64,000 nucleotides of DNA from Chloroflexota bacterium (lineage in GTDB: Bacteria; Chloroflexota; UBA11872), in assembly GCA_026706485.1 (NCBI GenBank), contig JAPOYR010000002.1, positions 186,001-250,000 on the forward strand, read 5' to 3'. The notes below the pieces were generated by a model. It searched no databases. It saw nothing but the letters and a program-made list of their open reading frames with translations, and was not told where the DNA came from. Every line of letters starts with the position of its first letter. The stretch's first letter is position 1. Of this stretch, positions 20,901 to 31,369 are shown in pieces. Both the position numbers and the translations under genes were made by a program.

Positions 20901-21763
20901 CCGGGCAGGGCGATTTCGGGCATCGCAATGCGTCCGAACGGCAGGTCGATGTCGCACCGCTCCGCAATCGTCACCGTGTTCGACAGGGCGTCCGGCACGT
21001 CGGTGAACAGGCCGGCCATTTCCTCTGGCGCGCGCAGGTGGAAATCGCCCTCCATCCGCAGGCGTGAGGTGTCCGAGAGCGTGCGCCCGGTCTGAATGCA
21101 GAGCAGCGTGTCGTGGGCGTCGCGATCCTCGCGCCGCACGTAGTGCACGTCATTCGTCGCCACCAGCGGCAGCCCCAGACCGTCGGCCAGCTCCATCAGC
21201 CGTTGGTAGTTCGTCTCCAGCTCGGGCTGCGAACGCTGGACTTCGATGTAGTAGTTGCCCTCGCCGTACACCTCGGCGTGCCAGCGCGCCACGGACTCGG
21301 CGTGCGCCATGTCCCCGGCCTCGATGGCGCGCATCAGCTCGCCCGATGGGCATCCGCTCAGGCAGATCAGCCCCTCGCTGTGCTCACGCAGCAGCTCGCG
21401 ATCTACCCGCGGTCGGTAGTAAAACCCCTCGAGATGCGCCCGTGACGTGAGCTTGACGAGGCTGCGATAGCCCTCATGGTTGCGCGCGAGCAGTGTGAGA
21501 TGAAACGCGCGCCGGTCGAGGGTCGCATCGCGGTCGGTGCGCGACCGCGGCGCCACGTAGACCTCGCAGCCGATGATCGGGCGCACGCCGGCGTCCTTGG
21601 CCGCCAGATAGAAATCCGCCGCGCCGTACATGACCCCGTGATCGGTGAGCGCAACGGCGTCCATCTCGAGCTCGCGGGTGCGGTCGAGGATGTCGGGAAT
21701 GCGGCAGAAGCCGTCGAGCAGGCTGAATTCGCTGTGAACATGCAAATGGGCGAAATCAGCCAC
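17960..21763 (-). CDS. dnaE: DNA polymerase III alpha subunit
   Basis: 1267 residues. The N-terminal PHP domain keeps its metal-binding residues (HLHVHSEFSLLDG at 7-18, LTDHG at 39-43, GCEVYV at 65-70), so it may be an active proofreading or structural metal site. The polymerase carboxylates lie in PDVDLDF (395-401, Asp398 and Asp400). A helix-hairpin-helix region and an OB domain (about 1010-1085, ending AENLYPP) follow. Then come an unusual acidic Ala/Pro/Glu/Asp linker of roughly 90 residues and a final small domain (RRVVVVLRR to the end). The replicative role is certain from the family. The gene stands alone, divergent from an MFS gene. Confidence 0.95.
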   Translation of the reverse strand: MADFAHLHVHSEFSLLDGFCRIPDILDRTRELEMDAVALTDHGVMYGAADFYLAAKDAGVRPIIGCEVYVAPRSRTDRDATLDRRAFHLTLLARNHEGYRSLVKLTSRAHLEGFYYRPRVDRELLREHSEGLICLSGCPSGELMRAIEAGDMAHAESVARWHAEVYGEGNYYIEVQRSQPELETNYQRLMELADGLGLPLVATNDVHYVRREDRDAHDTLLCIQTGRTLSDTSRLRMEGDFHLRAPEEMAGLFTDVPDALSNTVTIAERCDIDLPFGRIAMPEIALPGGGSAIDYLRDQAQRGLRSRLAADPSPVYAERLAYELDVIEQTEFASYLVLVGDIVRFARDGGMLTAPRGSVNGSLVAFAMGMSDIDPIKHDIMFERFLTVGRKGSMPDVDLDFPSDRRDEVINYISDTYGSDHVAQIATFGTLAARAAVRDVGRVMDLPLPDVDRVAKLIPVNPVNPFTIERSLETVTELQQLYHGTDEIRRLLDRAREVEGVSRHASTHAAGLVVSREPLIEHVPLMRSADGQPVAQFTGQTIDRIGILKLDILGLSNFRTITHALELVREDTGDEIAPQEIPLDDDRAFAMLRAGRTVGMFQLESSGMTSTLRRLQPTTIDDLAAIIALYRPGPMQHIDRYIDTMHGREKPVYPHPKLEPILRETHGVLVYADQVLRVVRELAGYDWDEADRFRKAVGKKIREALEKERAEFIERATANGLTPAVAEDVFGLIEPFAGYGFNKAHAVSYAVIAYWTAWLKAIYPVQFLTALLDTDSGDLAKVARAKSEAEVLDLDVLAPDVNRSGASFVHRGRQIVFGLGTVKTVGEQAVVAILDAREDGGPFESLADLCARIDGRVVTRRTVEALIKVGALDGLGERNALLAGLEAAFKRGQQARNDRVSGQTTMFEMGALPASETSDDALPEVEPADNADRRRWEKDLLGLHVSPSPLSNPGVREALRASVDTQIFDLDASHIGQNLTVGGLVADVRQLITQKGDTMAIVTLEDAPGTIEVVVFPRIWAQIGDSLEIDRVIVARGRLEDRRGSLQLVAENLYPPQPATEDSEDVATPAGESAPDDGIGHDPEAFVEAAAVPSAADVGDDPMVDVEPAVNGDAMGAEPEPPAVDADAPVESTPVAGSLEVQAAGSELVPPSGDAAPEGSANGDDAPAAAGEANGATNGGAPRRVVVVLRRSPDLGHDIDLLRRLDEAAAAYPGEVPLDLHVEAPDGDVTRLRWPKAVSASPELVAQVVREYEADNVVVERAPAEST

Positions 21764-21841
21764 GCCGCGCCTCCCCGGTCAGCCGGCAGCATTGTAGGCA
21801 CCGAACATATTGCGGACAACCGGCAATGTCCCAAATCTCCG

Positions 21842-21872
21842 GTAGGGGCAGGTTTGAAACCTGCCCTTCCGG
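21842..21872. repeat. Family B single-hairpin repeat
   Basis: GTAGGGGCAGGTTTG meets its complement AAACCTGCCCTTCC. It lies in the 242-base gap between dnaE and the MFS gene. Related copies with different arms are at 42812, 42862, 44205 and 57540. Confidence 0.8.
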
Positions 21873-21885
21873 GGTCCACATGCCC

Positions 21886-21958
21886 GGTGGCCCAGGCTGC
21901 GTGCAGCCTGGGAGATTCATCCGAAGCCCATCCCACGCTGCACGCAGCGCGGGCCACC
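21886..21958. repeat. Inverted pair of family C palindromes
   Basis: One 28-base copy (21886-21913, starting GGTGGCCCAGG) and a second copy in opposite orientation (21931-21958, ending GGGCCACC) are separated by 17 bases. Each copy is itself palindromic around GCTGC-GT-GCAGC. A similar inverted pair is found at 61569-61641. Confidence 0.85.
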
Positions 21959-22005
21959 GGACACGCCCGTAGAATGACCGCGCCGTCCATCCCGAGGGTC
22001 ACTGC

Positions 22006-23184
22006 GTGCTGCGTGCGCCTCGCATGGCCCCGTTCGGCTGGCTCGCGGCCGCCAACTTCGCCTTCGGCCTGGGCATGGGCATCTACCAGACGATCTTCTT
22101 CAACTTCATCGGCCAGGACCTCGGCATCAGTCCCAACGAACTCGGCCTGCTGGAAACGGTCCGCGAGATTCCGGGCCTCTTGACGGCCGGCATTGCGGCG
22201 CTGGTGATGACGGTGGCGGAGCCGGTGGTCGGCGCCGTGGCGCTGCTGCTGCTTGGCGTGGGATTCGTCAACTACTTCCACATCGACGGCATCCCGAGCT
22301 TGATCCTCTTCTCGCTCGTGGCCAGCGTGGGCTTTCACATGTGGATGCCGATATCCAGCACCCTGGCGCTGCGCCTGAGCCACGTCACCGAGCAGGGCAG
22401 CCGGCTGGGCCGGCTCCGCGCCGTGGCGGCGGTGGCCAACCTCGCCGGCATCGGGCTCGTGGCGCTGGTCGCCGGAGCCAGCGGGCTGCGGCCGCTCTTC
22501 GTCGTCGCCGGCGTGCTGGCGATCGCCGGAGCGCTGCTCGTCCTGCGCGTGCGCGGGGTGCCACGCACCAAGCGTCCGCCGCGCATCCTGGTTCGGCGGG
22601 CGTACTGGCTCTACTACGCGCTCACCTTTCTCGACGGCGCCCGCCGCCACATCTTCATGACTTTCGCCCTATTCCTTTTGGTGCGGGACTACGGATCGCC
22701 GGTGCAGACCATCGCCATCCTCAGTCTCGTCAACGGCGTCGTCAGCATCGCGGCCGTGTACCAATTCGGCCGCCTGATCGACCGGTTCGGCGAGCGCCGA
22801 ATCCTGATGGTCGCCTACGGCGCGCTGGCTCTGATCTTCGTGGGCTACGCAGCCATTCCCGTTCTCGCCGTGCTCTTCGTGCTGTATGTGCTGGACAACC
22901 TGTTCTTCAGCGCCGACACCGGCGTGACGACCTATCTCGGCAAGATTGCCGTCGACCCCGCCGACATCAGGCCAAGTCTGGTCACCGGCATGACGGTCAA
23001 CCACATTGCCGCGGTCATCATCCCCATCACCGGCGGCATTCTCTGGGAGGCCTATGGCCACTGGGTCCCGTTCGTTGGCGGCGCGATCCTGGCGGTCGCG
23101 TCGCTGGCGCTGAGCACGCGCATTCGCGTGCACGTGGGAGAAACCGCTCCGTCGCCGGTGGCCGAAGCGAAAGCCGCCCCCTAA
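22006..23184 (+). CDS. Major facilitator superfamily transporter
   Basis: 392 residues with about twelve hydrophobic helices in two halves, separated by a basic loop (RVRGVPRTKRPPRI, about 184-197). The GRLIDRFGERR segment (around 260) is the MFS loop motif in the second half. The GTG at 22006 is preceded by GAGGG with seven intervening bases; ATG 22024 is an alternative. The substrate cannot be inferred. The gene is divergent from dnaE and convergent with the peptidyl-prolyl isomerase gene, whose end is 12 bases away. Confidence 0.88.
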   Translation: MLRAPRMAPFGWLAAANFAFGLGMGIYQTIFFNFIGQDLGISPNELGLLETVREIPGLLTAGIAALVMTVAEPVVGAVALLLLGVGFVNYFHIDGIPSLILFSLVASVGFHMWMPISSTLALRLSHVTEQGSRLGRLRAVAAVANLAGIGLVALVAGASGLRPLFVVAGVLAIAGALLVLRVRGVPRTKRPPRILVRRAYWLYYALTFLDGARRHIFMTFALFLLVRDYGSPVQTIAILSLVNGVVSIAAVYQFGRLIDRFGERRILMVAYGALALIFVGYAAIPVLAVLFVLYVLDNLFFSADTGVTTYLGKIAVDPADIRPSLVTGMTVNHIAAVIIPITGGILWEAYGHWVPFVGGAILAVASLALSTRIRVHVGETAPSPVAEAKAAP

Positions 23185-23196
23185 GCGGACACCCGA

Positions 23197-24318
23197 CTAC
23201 GGCAGCGAGTTCCGTTCCGTCCAGTCGATGATTTCGGTGCTGAGCATGTATTCGATGGGCTGCTCGGCGGTGCGCTCGGTCAGCCAGGCGTCGAGCTTCC
23301 GCGCTCGCAGCGTTCGGGCGTGCGCCGCGCTCAGGGGGCGCTCGTCCACGCGGTCGGTCACGCGGAGCAGATACCAGCCCAGGTTGCCTTCGAAGGGACC
23401 GACGAGCTCACCGATCGGGGAGGTGAACGCCACGGCGTCCCAGACCTCCGGGCGGATGCCGCTAGGCGTCCAATCGACCACCCCGCCGGCGGTGCGGGAG
23501 ACGCTGTCAACCGAGACCTCGCGCGCCACGTCCTCCATCGCCTCGCCGTCCTCGATGCGCTGGATCACCTCGGCGGCGTCTTCCTCGCGGGCGAGCACGA
23601 TCTCCACGGCCTTGACGTGGGCGGGCATGGGATCCGTATCGGCAAAGAGCTCATCGGCGAGCTGCTGCCGTCGAAAGCTGTCCGCCGCGAACCGCTCGAT
23701 GGTCGCCGCGTCGAGACCGGTAGCCTCGCGGATGGCCTCGATGGCCGCAGTTTTGGCGTCGTCGCGATCCGGCGCCACGCCGGCCACCTTGGCCAAGTGC
23801 GCGCGGAGGTCGTCCGGAGCAACTTCGCGGCCCTCCGCCGTCCAGGCATCGCGGATCAGGACCGCGTGCGCCAGATGGGACACGCCGTTGAAAGCCACGC
23901 CGCCGAGCTGCGCGCGCAGGTCGCCCGCCCGCGCCTCGTAGTCTTCGACCGTCTCATCCGCGTCCAGGGCCGCAAGCTCCTGCTGCAGCTGGTAGCGGCG
24001 GAATGACAAGAAGTCGCGGTATTCGGTTGCCGTGATCGGTTCGGACCCAACCGTGGCCACGGCCGAGTTCGGCAACGCGCCGTATTCCGAGTAGAAGGCG
24101 CTACCGACGAGTCCGAGCACGACGGCGGCTGCCAGGCCGGCCACCAGCGTCAGCCATTTCGCCGCGGCGGCGGTGCGCTGCGGGCGGCTGAGCATGCCCC
24201 AGTCCCGCAGGGCGACCATGAGGTCGCGCCAGCCGATCGTCGCGGTGCGTGGGCGGCGCTGCTCCCGCCGACGGTCGCGCTCGGCGCGGCGCCGCTGTGC
24301 ATGGGTGCGCGGGGCCAT
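23197..24318 (-). CDS. Membrane-anchored parvulin-type peptidyl-prolyl isomerase
   Basis: 373 residues: a strongly basic cytoplasmic N-terminus (1-50), one transmembrane helix (about 54-76), an extracytoplasmic SurA/PrsA-like chaperone region, and a parvulin domain (about 235-330) with VKAVEIVLAREEDAAEVIQRIEDGE and the typical GGVVDWTPSG and GPFEGNLGWYLLRV strands. It should help fold secreted or membrane proteins outside the membrane. Its start is 20 bases from the end of rpsR, so it is probably the last gene of the rpsF-ssb-rpsR operon. Confidence 0.88.
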   Translation of the reverse strand: MAPRTHAQRRRAERDRRREQRRPRTATIGWRDLMVALRDWGMLSRPQRTAAAAKWLTLVAGLAAAVVLGLVGSAFYSEYGALPNSAVATVGSEPITATEYRDFLSFRRYQLQQELAALDADETVEDYEARAGDLRAQLGGVAFNGVSHLAHAVLIRDAWTAEGREVAPDDLRAHLAKVAGVAPDRDDAKTAAIEAIREATGLDAATIERFAADSFRRQQLADELFADTDPMPAHVKAVEIVLAREEDAAEVIQRIEDGEAMEDVAREVSVDSVSRTAGGVVDWTPSGIRPEVWDAVAFTSPIGELVGPFEGNLGWYLLRVTDRVDERPLSAAHARTLRARKLDAWLTERTAEQPIEYMLSTEIIDWTERNSLP

Positions 24319-24338
24319 GCGGCGCCTGCGGCTAGGCG

Positions 24339-24722
24339 CTACGCGTGCAGGCGGCGACGCACGACGTACGGCAGCAGCGCGAGGTAGCGCGCGCGCTTGA
24401 TGGCGCGGGCCAATTCACGCTGGTGACGCGCGCACGTCGACGTCTTGCGGCGCGTCTCGATCCGACCCGAATCGGCGATGAACCGGCGCAGGAGCTGGGC
24501 GTTCTTGAAGTCGATCGGCTCCCGCGTCTCGCAGAAATAGCAGGCGCGCCGGCGAAAGCCTCGCCCGCCCCGCCGCGACCGCCCGCCGCGTCCGCCTCCG
24601 CCACCGCCACCACCGCCGCCGCCCGAGCGCGTGTCGGGCGTCGTCGGTCGGGCGTCCTCGCGGACCTGCCGAGCCGATGCCGGAGCGCCCTCGCGCGGAG
24701 CGCCGGTGCCTTGGTCAGTCAT
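24339..24722 (-). CDS. rpsR: Ribosomal protein bS18 with glycine-rich N-terminal extension
   Basis: 127 residues, against about 75-90 in most bacteria. The C-terminal 70 residues are the conserved S18 core (REPIDFKN, LLRRFIADSGRI, RRKTSTCARHQREL, IKRARYLALLPYV). The extra N-terminal 57 residues are low-complexity: an acidic/basic start, then a run of about twelve glycines and Arg/Gly repeats. CYFC early in the core and TCARH later form a Cys4/His-type pattern, so this is probably the zinc-binding form of bS18. It sits downstream of ssb in the conserved rpsF-ssb-rpsR order. Confidence 0.96.
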   Translation of the reverse strand: MTDQGTGAPREGAPASARQVREDARPTTPDTRSGGGGGGGGGGGRGGRSRRGGRGFRRRACYFCETREPIDFKNAQLLRRFIADSGRIETRRKTSTCARHQRELARAIKRARYLALLPYVVRRRLHA

Positions 24723-24749
24723 GCAACCTCACGATGGATCAGGGAGCGA

Positions 24750-25244
24750 TCAGAAGGGCAGATCATCAGCAGTGATCGAGTCGTCCGTGTCCTGGCGACC
24801 GCCCTGGGGCTGCTGACCGCGAAAGTCGCGCCGGTCCCCACCGCCGCCGTCGTCGCGCGGCGGTCCATCGGCGTCGTCTTGCCGGCCGCCGAGCATGATC
24901 AGGTCGCGTACGACAAGCTCGGTGCTCGTGCGGTCGTTGCCCTCGCGGTCCTGCCATTCGCGCGTCTGGAGACGGCCTTCGAGGTACACCCGATTACCGC
25001 GCCGCAGATACTGATTGGCGACCTCGGCATTCCCCCTCCACGCCACAACCCGAAACCACTCAGTGCGTTCGCGCTGCTCACCACCCTGGCTGCGCCATGA
25101 CTCGCTGACGGCCACGGTGAAATTGGCCACCGGCGTGCCATCTTGCGTGAAACGCAACTCGGGATCACGGCCAAGATTGCCAATAATTTGCACCTTATTG
25201 AGCCCACGGGACCGACCGCGGCGGCGGCCGCCGTCGTCATTCAT
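24750..25244 (-). CDS. ssb: Single-stranded DNA-binding protein
   Basis: 164 residues. The OB-fold begins at [20 protein letters not shown] and includes [18 protein letters not shown] and [15 protein letters not shown], all standard SSB elements. A flexible Gly/Asp/Arg/Gln linker follows, and the protein ends in the acidic tip ITADDLPF, which recruits replication and repair partners. Its ATG overlaps the rpsF stop by four bases (ATGA), so translation is coupled to S6. It protects and organises single-stranded DNA. Confidence 0.97.
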   Translation of the reverse strand: MNDDGGRRRGRSRGLNKVQIIGNLGRDPELRFTQDGTPVANFTVAVSESWRSQGGEQRERTEWFRVVAWRGNAEVANQYLRRGNRVYLEGRLQTREWQDREGNDRTSTELVVRDLIMLGGRQDDADGPPRDDGGGGDRRDFRGQQPQGGRQDTDDSITADDLPF

Positions 25245-25573
25245 CGCCGGCTTTCGCTTTCAACCGCCAGCGCGGGCGACATGTCCAGCTCTTGACGGGC
25301 AATTAGGAAACGCATCACGTCCTCATTGATCCGCAGCGACTGCTCGAGATTCTGGATGCGAGCCGGATCGGCGGAAAACTCCAGCAGCACATAGTGCCCT
25401 TCGCGCTCGTCTTGAATGGTGTAAGCGAGCTTGCGCTTGCCCCAGCTGTTCACGCTGTTAACCTCGCCGCCCGCGCCGCTGATGTGATCCGCCACGGTGT
25501 CAATGTGACTCGAGGTCAGCGTAGGGATGCGCTCGACGCCATAAATCACGACGAGCACGTAGTCGCGTACCAA
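25241..25573 (-). CDS. rpsF: Ribosomal protein bS6
   Basis: 110 residues matching S6: an opening strand [27 protein letters not shown] in the middle, and [33 protein letters not shown]. The frame opens with TTG at 25573, preceded by GGAAGGG, so TTG initiation is plausible; a GTG five codons later is the alternative. It is the first gene of an rpsF-ssb-rpsR-ppi unit. The 101-base gap to the divergent hydrolase gene should hold promoters for both; TAGTAT on the minus strand near 25638-25645 is a weak candidate for a -10. Confidence 0.95.
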   Translation of the reverse strand: MVRDYVLVVIYGVERIPTLTSSHIDTVADHISGAGGEVNSVNSWGKRKLAYTIQDEREGHYVLLEFSADPARIQNLEQSLRINEDVMRFLIARQELDMSPALAVESESRR

Positions 25574-25674
25574 ACGGCCCTTCCCACTGGGTTTGCACGG
25601 CTCGCCAACGGCCGCGCCGAAAGGGTTCTTGCGGTCGTTGCCATACTAGCACGGGGTATTTCCGAGGCTGACGC

Positions 25675-26643
25675 ATGGCGTCCTGGTCCCGATTGGTCTG
25701 GCTGGCCGCACTGGCAGGCGGCGCGTGGGCGGCGACGCGCGGTCGGCCGCAGCCGTTTGACGTGGAATCGCACCTGGACGGCGGGACGCTGCGGCCGATA
25801 TCGGAGGGACGGCTCTACCACCGCGCGGTCGGCGCCGGACCCGACCTGGTGATGCTGCCGGGATTCGGCGGCAATGTCAGCACCTGGGAGTTCATCACCC
25901 CGCCGCTGGCGGAGACCCATCGCGTGCACTGGGTGGACCTGCTCGGGCACGGGCTCTCGGACAAGCCGGCCGCGGCGGACTATGGCGCTCCCGCGCAAGC
26001 CGAGCGGCTGGACGAGCTGCTCCGCGCCGAGGGGCTCGAGCGCGTGGTCATCGTGGGCAGCTCCGCCGCCGGGCAGCCCGCCGTCGCCCTGGCCGCGCGG
26101 CATCCCGACCGCGTGGCGGGGCTAGTGCTGGTCGATCCCTTCCTGGTCGCCGGGCCCGGGGTTCGCCTGGGCATCTGGCTCAGCCGGCAACTGCCGGGCA
26201 CGTCGGGAATCATCCTGCGCACCCTGAGCGCGCAGCGATGGTACGTGCGCCTAAGCAACATGATCGGCCGCCGGCATCCGCTGAGCGTGGACCGGGCGAC
26301 GGTGGACCGGCAGTACCTGCCCTATGGCTCGCCCGGATTCCTGGACGCGCTGCCCGCGCTCCTGGCGGGCGTCGATCCTGCCCCGGCCCAGGCGTCGATC
26401 GGCGAGGTCGAGTGCCCAGTGCTGTTGATCTGGGGCGCCGCGGATCGGCTGGCCGGCCGCGGTCAAGCCCTGGCCCTGGCGGCAAGTTTCCAGGACGCCG
26501 AACCCGTGATCCTCGAAGACGCCGGCCATGTGCCCCAAGAGGAAGTGCCCGAACAGGTGGTCGCCTGCATGCGACCGTTCCTGGACCGCGTGCACCGCGC
26601 GAGCCACTCGCAGGATGGTCGGGGAGTCGCGCCGCCGGGATGA
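25675..26643 (+). CDS. Alpha/beta hydrolase
   Basis: 322 residues. A short hydrophobic N-terminus ([14 protein letters not shown]) may anchor it in the membrane or serve as a signal. The oxyanion segment VMLPGFGG (about 61-68), the nucleophile elbow GSSAAG (about 126-131), the acid in WGAADRL (about 257) and the catalytic histidine in [10 protein letters not shown] (about 286) are in order. This is the esterase/epoxide hydrolase/haloperoxidase-like fold; the substrate is unknown. The ATG has CGAGG seven bases upstream. Its end overlaps the start of the uracil-DNA glycosylase gene by 29 bases. Confidence 0.88.
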   Translation: MASWSRLVWLAALAGGAWAATRGRPQPFDVESHLDGGTLRPISEGRLYHRAVGAGPDLVMLPGFGGNVSTWEFITPPLAETHRVHWVDLLGHGLSDKPAAADYGAPAQAERLDELLRAEGLERVVIVGSSAAGQPAVALAARHPDRVAGLVLVDPFLVAGPGVRLGIWLSRQLPGTSGIILRTLSAQRWYVRLSNMIGRRHPLSVDRATVDRQYLPYGSPGFLDALPALLAGVDPAPAQASIGEVECPVLLIWGAADRLAGRGQALALAASFQDAEPVILEDAGHVPQEEVPEQVVACMRPFLDRVHRASHSQDGRGVAPPG

Positions 26644-27340
26644 GGCGCGGGTCGCCGCGCTCACCGAGCTGGAAGAGCGGATCGCCGCCTGCCGGCGCTG
26701 CCCGCGCTTGGTGGCCTGGCGCGAGCGGACCGCGCGTGAGAAGCGCGCGGCCTATCGCTCAGAGACCTATTGGGGGCGACCGGTGCCCGGCTTCGGCGAC
26801 CCGGCGGCGCGGATTCTCATCGTCGGTCTGGCGCCCGCGGCGCATGGCGGCAACCGCACCGGACGGGTGTTCACTGGCGACCGCTCCGGCAACTTCCTCT
26901 TCGGCGCCCTGCACCGGGCGGGTCTGGCCAACCAGCCCACGAGCACCCACCGAGGAGACGGCCTGCGGCTGCGCGACGCGTTCGTCTCCGCCACGGTGCG
27001 CTGCGCGCCGCCCGCCAACAAGCCGACCACCGAGGAGCGCGAGACCTGCCGCAACTACCTGGAGACCGAGCTCGACCTGCTCGCCGACATCCGCGTGATG
27101 GTCGCCCTGGGCGGCTACGCCTGGTCACAAGTGCTGCGCATCTGCCGCGCCCGGGGGGACTCGCCGTCGCCCACACCGGTCCGATTCGGCCACGGCGCCG
27201 AGGTCACGCTGGGCGACCGAACGCTGCTCGGGTCGTATCACCCCAGCCAGCAGAACACGTTCACGGGCCGTCTCACGCCGGACATGTTGGATGCCGTGCT
27301 CGAACGGGCGGTGGCGTTGGCCGGCGAGAACGCTCGCTAG
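26615..27340 (+). CDS. Family 5 (UDGb) uracil-DNA glycosylase
   Basis: 241 residues from ATG 26615; the frame is open further upstream but only as a shadow of the hydrolase. Four cysteines, C26, C29, C130 and C145, fit the [4Fe-4S] cluster of family 4/5 glycosylases. Motif A reads [19 protein letters not shown] (71-89), the UDGb form that lacks the usual catalytic Asp, and motif B reads [16 protein letters not shown] near 211-226. The enzyme removes uracil and other deaminated bases from DNA. Overlap with the hydrolase gene suggests translational coupling, without an obvious functional link. Confidence 0.93.
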   Translation: MVGESRRRDEARVAALTELEERIAACRRCPRLVAWRERTAREKRAAYRSETYWGRPVPGFGDPAARILIVGLAPAAHGGNRTGRVFTGDRSGNFLFGALHRAGLANQPTSTHRGDGLRLRDAFVSATVRCAPPANKPTTEERETCRNYLETELDLLADIRVMVALGGYAWSQVLRICRARGDSPSPTPVRFGHGAEVTLGDRTLLGSYHPSQQNTFTGRLTPDMLDAVLERAVALAGENAR

Positions 27341-27341
27341 C

Positions 27342-27674
27342 CTACGAGTCGTCCGCGGCTCCGGTGTCGGCCAAGTCGTCGGAGTTGAGCCCGCGAAACA
27401 CCGCCAGCAGATTGCGGCGCCGCGCCACGGCATAGACCACGAACGCCACGAACATCAGCACCACCAGCGCGCCGAACAGGGCGAAGGCGGCGGCCAGCGC
27501 GTACCAGAGCACCGACCAGAACACCGTCAGCAGCGCCAGGCCGACCGCCAGCAGCAGCGGCGGCGCCAGCACGCCGAACCGCACCCAGCCCTTGACCGTG
27601 TGCGGACGCAGTCGGTCGAGCAGGCGGCGACGCCACCCGGGGGGCTGAGCGGAGTTTGGGAATGCGGTTTCCAC
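27342..27674 (-). CDS. Small unknown membrane protein
   Basis: 110 residues: a basic N-terminus (PPGWRRRLLDRLRPHTVKGWVR), two adjacent hydrophobic helices (about 32-56 and 58-84), a basic stretch AVARRRN and an acidic tail. I do not recognise a family. It begins one base after the mnmG stop and is probably co-transcribed with mnmG. It is convergent with the glycosylase gene, with stop codons almost touching. Confidence 0.65.
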   Translation of the reverse strand: METAFPNSAQPPGWRRRLLDRLRPHTVKGWVRFGVLAPPLLLAVGLALLTVFWSVLWYALAAAFALFGALVVLMFVAFVVYAVARRRNLLAVFRGLNSDDLADTGAADDS

Positions 27675-27675
27675 G

Positions 27676-29733
<2,058 letters not shown>

Positions 29734-29792
29734 GGTCAGAGGCGGCGCAAAACCGCGCCGGTCCGTCCCGGTCCGAGACGAGGGTCGCGGGC

Positions 29793-29798
29793 TATAAT
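29793..29798 (+). promoter_or_regulatory. Perfect -10 hexamer upstream of the unknown four-gene operon
   Basis: TATAAT stands alone in very GC-rich sequence between mnmG and the operon. No good -35 is present 16-18 bases upstream. A start near 29805 would give a leader of about 45 bases. Confidence 0.45.
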
Positions 29799-29849
29799 TG
29801 GCGTCAACGTTGGCCGGCCGATCGTTCCGTTGGTCGCGCTCCGGAGCCC

Positions 29850-30587
29850 ATTATCGTTACCAGCGGGCCTGACTTCACCACCCAGGTCGTCGACGCGTTC
29901 GTCGTGCCCACCGAAACCGGGGCCGCGTTCTTCGTCGATGCGGACTACACGGAGTTGGACGCCGCCAACGGGCCGGTGCAATTGGCCATCTACAGCCCCT
30001 ATGAGGTGTCGCCGGGCGAGGTCGCCGTGGTCCGCGGGCGTCTGGAGGCGGACCTCTTCAGCTACGCGGCGTCGGCGGCTGGCTTGGGACGGGCGTGGAT
30101 TCGCCACGCGCTGCTGGCGATCCTCGAGCTCACGATTCTCGGGGTGCTCATCGCATTCCTAGTCGCTAACCCATCACGCGTCGCGTTTATCGTCGGCTGG
30201 GCGCTGCCCTTTGGGTTCTTCATCGCCACTCGCTCGGCGCTGCACGCGTTCGCGCAGCGCGAGTACGGCGCGCGCGCGCGCCGCCTGTTGGAATCCGGGG
30301 CGGTGCTCGCCGAGCCGGCCATCTCGCAGTTCGGCGGCAGCCTGGCCCACGTGCGCGACATCTGGCGCGGGCTGGAGGAAGGCGCCTTTGCCCGCGACAC
30401 GGTGGCGCTCGAGCTCGCGTCCGAGCGGCTGTTGCGCTGGCCCGGGGCCGAGGCGTTCTATCGCTCCCAACGTCAGGCGGACGAGCCCTCGCAGCCGCGG
30501 CCGCTGCGAAGTCGGCTGAGGCGCCTGCTGCTTCCCAAACGGCCCGTCGCCCCGCTGACGACGCTCGTCGCTCGACCCCGCCCATGA
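29850..30587 (+). CDS. Unknown protein with two central membrane helices (first gene of a four-gene operon)
   Basis: About 245 residues are convincing as coding: a beta-rich N-terminal part (VDAFVVPTETGAAFFVDADY; VSPGEVAVVRGRLEADLF), two hydrophobic helices (LLAILELTILGVLIAFLVA and FIVGWALPFGFFIAT), then a basic and helical C-terminal part ending RLLLPKRPVAPLTTLVARPRP. The start is uncertain: the frame has no ATG, GTG or TTG between 29727 (inside the promoter region) and a GTG about 19 codons further in. GGAG at 29843-29846 sits just before ATT/ATC codons at 29850/29853, so a rare start is possible. It overlaps the next gene by four bases. I cannot name a family. Confidence 0.65.
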   Translation: MIVTSGPDFTTQVVDAFVVPTETGAAFFVDADYTELDAANGPVQLAIYSPYEVSPGEVAVVRGRLEADLFSYAASAAGLGRAWIRHALLAILELTILGVLIAFLVANPSRVAFIVGWALPFGFFIATRSALHAFAQREYGARARRLLESGAVLAEPAISQFGGSLAHVRDIWRGLEEGAFARDTVALELASERLLRWPGAEAFYRSQRQADEPSQPRPLRSRLRRLLLPKRPVAPLTTLVARPRP

Positions 30588-31369
30588 TGCAACTGGTGTG
30601 TTGGGCAGTCCCTGTGCGCGGCGGCTATGTGTTGCGCGCCGATCAGTCGGCGCACGCCGCCGTTCGGGCCGCGGACGGGCGCCGACCGCAATTCGTGGAC
30701 TGGGCCGTGGCCATCGTGCACCCCGGGTCGTCGGGCTTCTCCGCGGCGCGAGTCCACCGGCCAACCGTCCTGGCGATCGAGTCGGCAATGCGCCGCGGCG
30801 CGCCCACGCGCCCCAACCGCGCCGGACGCCTTGAGCGCCTGCGCCGCTCGTGGGCATCGCTGGCGCTGGGCGCGGCGCTGGTGGTGCTTTCCGGAACGCA
30901 CTGGGTGCTCGCGCTGGCGGGCGCGTGGCTGCTCGCCGGGCGCCCCTGGATGTCGGCGCTGCTGGGGATCGGTCGGGCGGACTCACCCGCCACCGCGTGG
31001 ACCGCCGCCGACGTGCAGGTCTCCGCCGCGCCCCACGCGGGCCTCGGCCAGGTCGCCGATGCGCTGAAGCGGGCGGCTGACGACGCCGGCGGCTACGGGC
31101 AGGCGTTGGCTGCCGCCCAAACGCTGGGGCTCGACGATGCCGCCGAGGTCTACTCGACATTGATCAAGCATCCAAACCCAATGGCGCTGCCGGTCGAGGT
31201 CGGCATGTGGACGCCAGCGGCGTCGGTCGAAGATCGAGCCCTGGGCGGCGTATTGCCGGATGTCGCCGAGACGCCGGACCCGCCGGGCGAAGGCGCCGAC
31301 GCCGTCGCGGAAGCCGAGGTCGAGCCCGGTGACGAGGCCTCCGACGATCCAATGGACCGCCTGCCATGA
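30584..31369 (+). CDS. Unknown membrane protein (second gene of the operon)
   Basis: 261 residues. A small N-terminal domain (VCWAVPVRGGYVLRADQSA; FVDWAVAIVHPGSSG) leads through a basic stretch (MRRGAPTRPNRAGRLERLRRSW) to two short hydrophobic segments (about 87-104 and 106-128). A soluble region with helical repeats such as GQVADALKRAADDAGGYGQALAAAQTLGLDDAAEVY and an acidic tail rich in Glu, Asp, Ala and Pro follow. Its ATG overlaps the preceding stop as ATGA, and its own stop overlaps the next start in the same way, so translation is coupled on both sides. No family is recognised. Confidence 0.7.
   Translation: MMQLVCWAVPVRGGYVLRADQSAHAAVRAADGRRPQFVDWAVAIVHPGSSGFSAARVHRPTVLAIESAMRRGAPTRPNRAGRLERLRRSWASLALGAALVVLSGTHWVLALAGAWLLAGRPWMSALLGIGRADSPATAWTAADVQVSAAPHAGLGQVADALKRAADDAGGYGQALAAAQTLGLDDAAEVYSTLIKHPNPMALPVEVGMWTPAASVEDRALGGVLPDVAETPDPPGEGADAVAEAEVEPGDEASDDPMDRLP

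Noticed and set aside
18866-21067. 733-codon open frame on the plus strand
   Set aside because: It is fully antisense to dnaE, whose motifs are complete, and its translation has no recognisable domain.
23184-23197. Bidirectional terminator between convergent MFS and isomerase genes
   Set aside because: The 12-base gap has no hairpin followed by a T-tract; intrinsic terminators of that type are not evident anywhere in this window.
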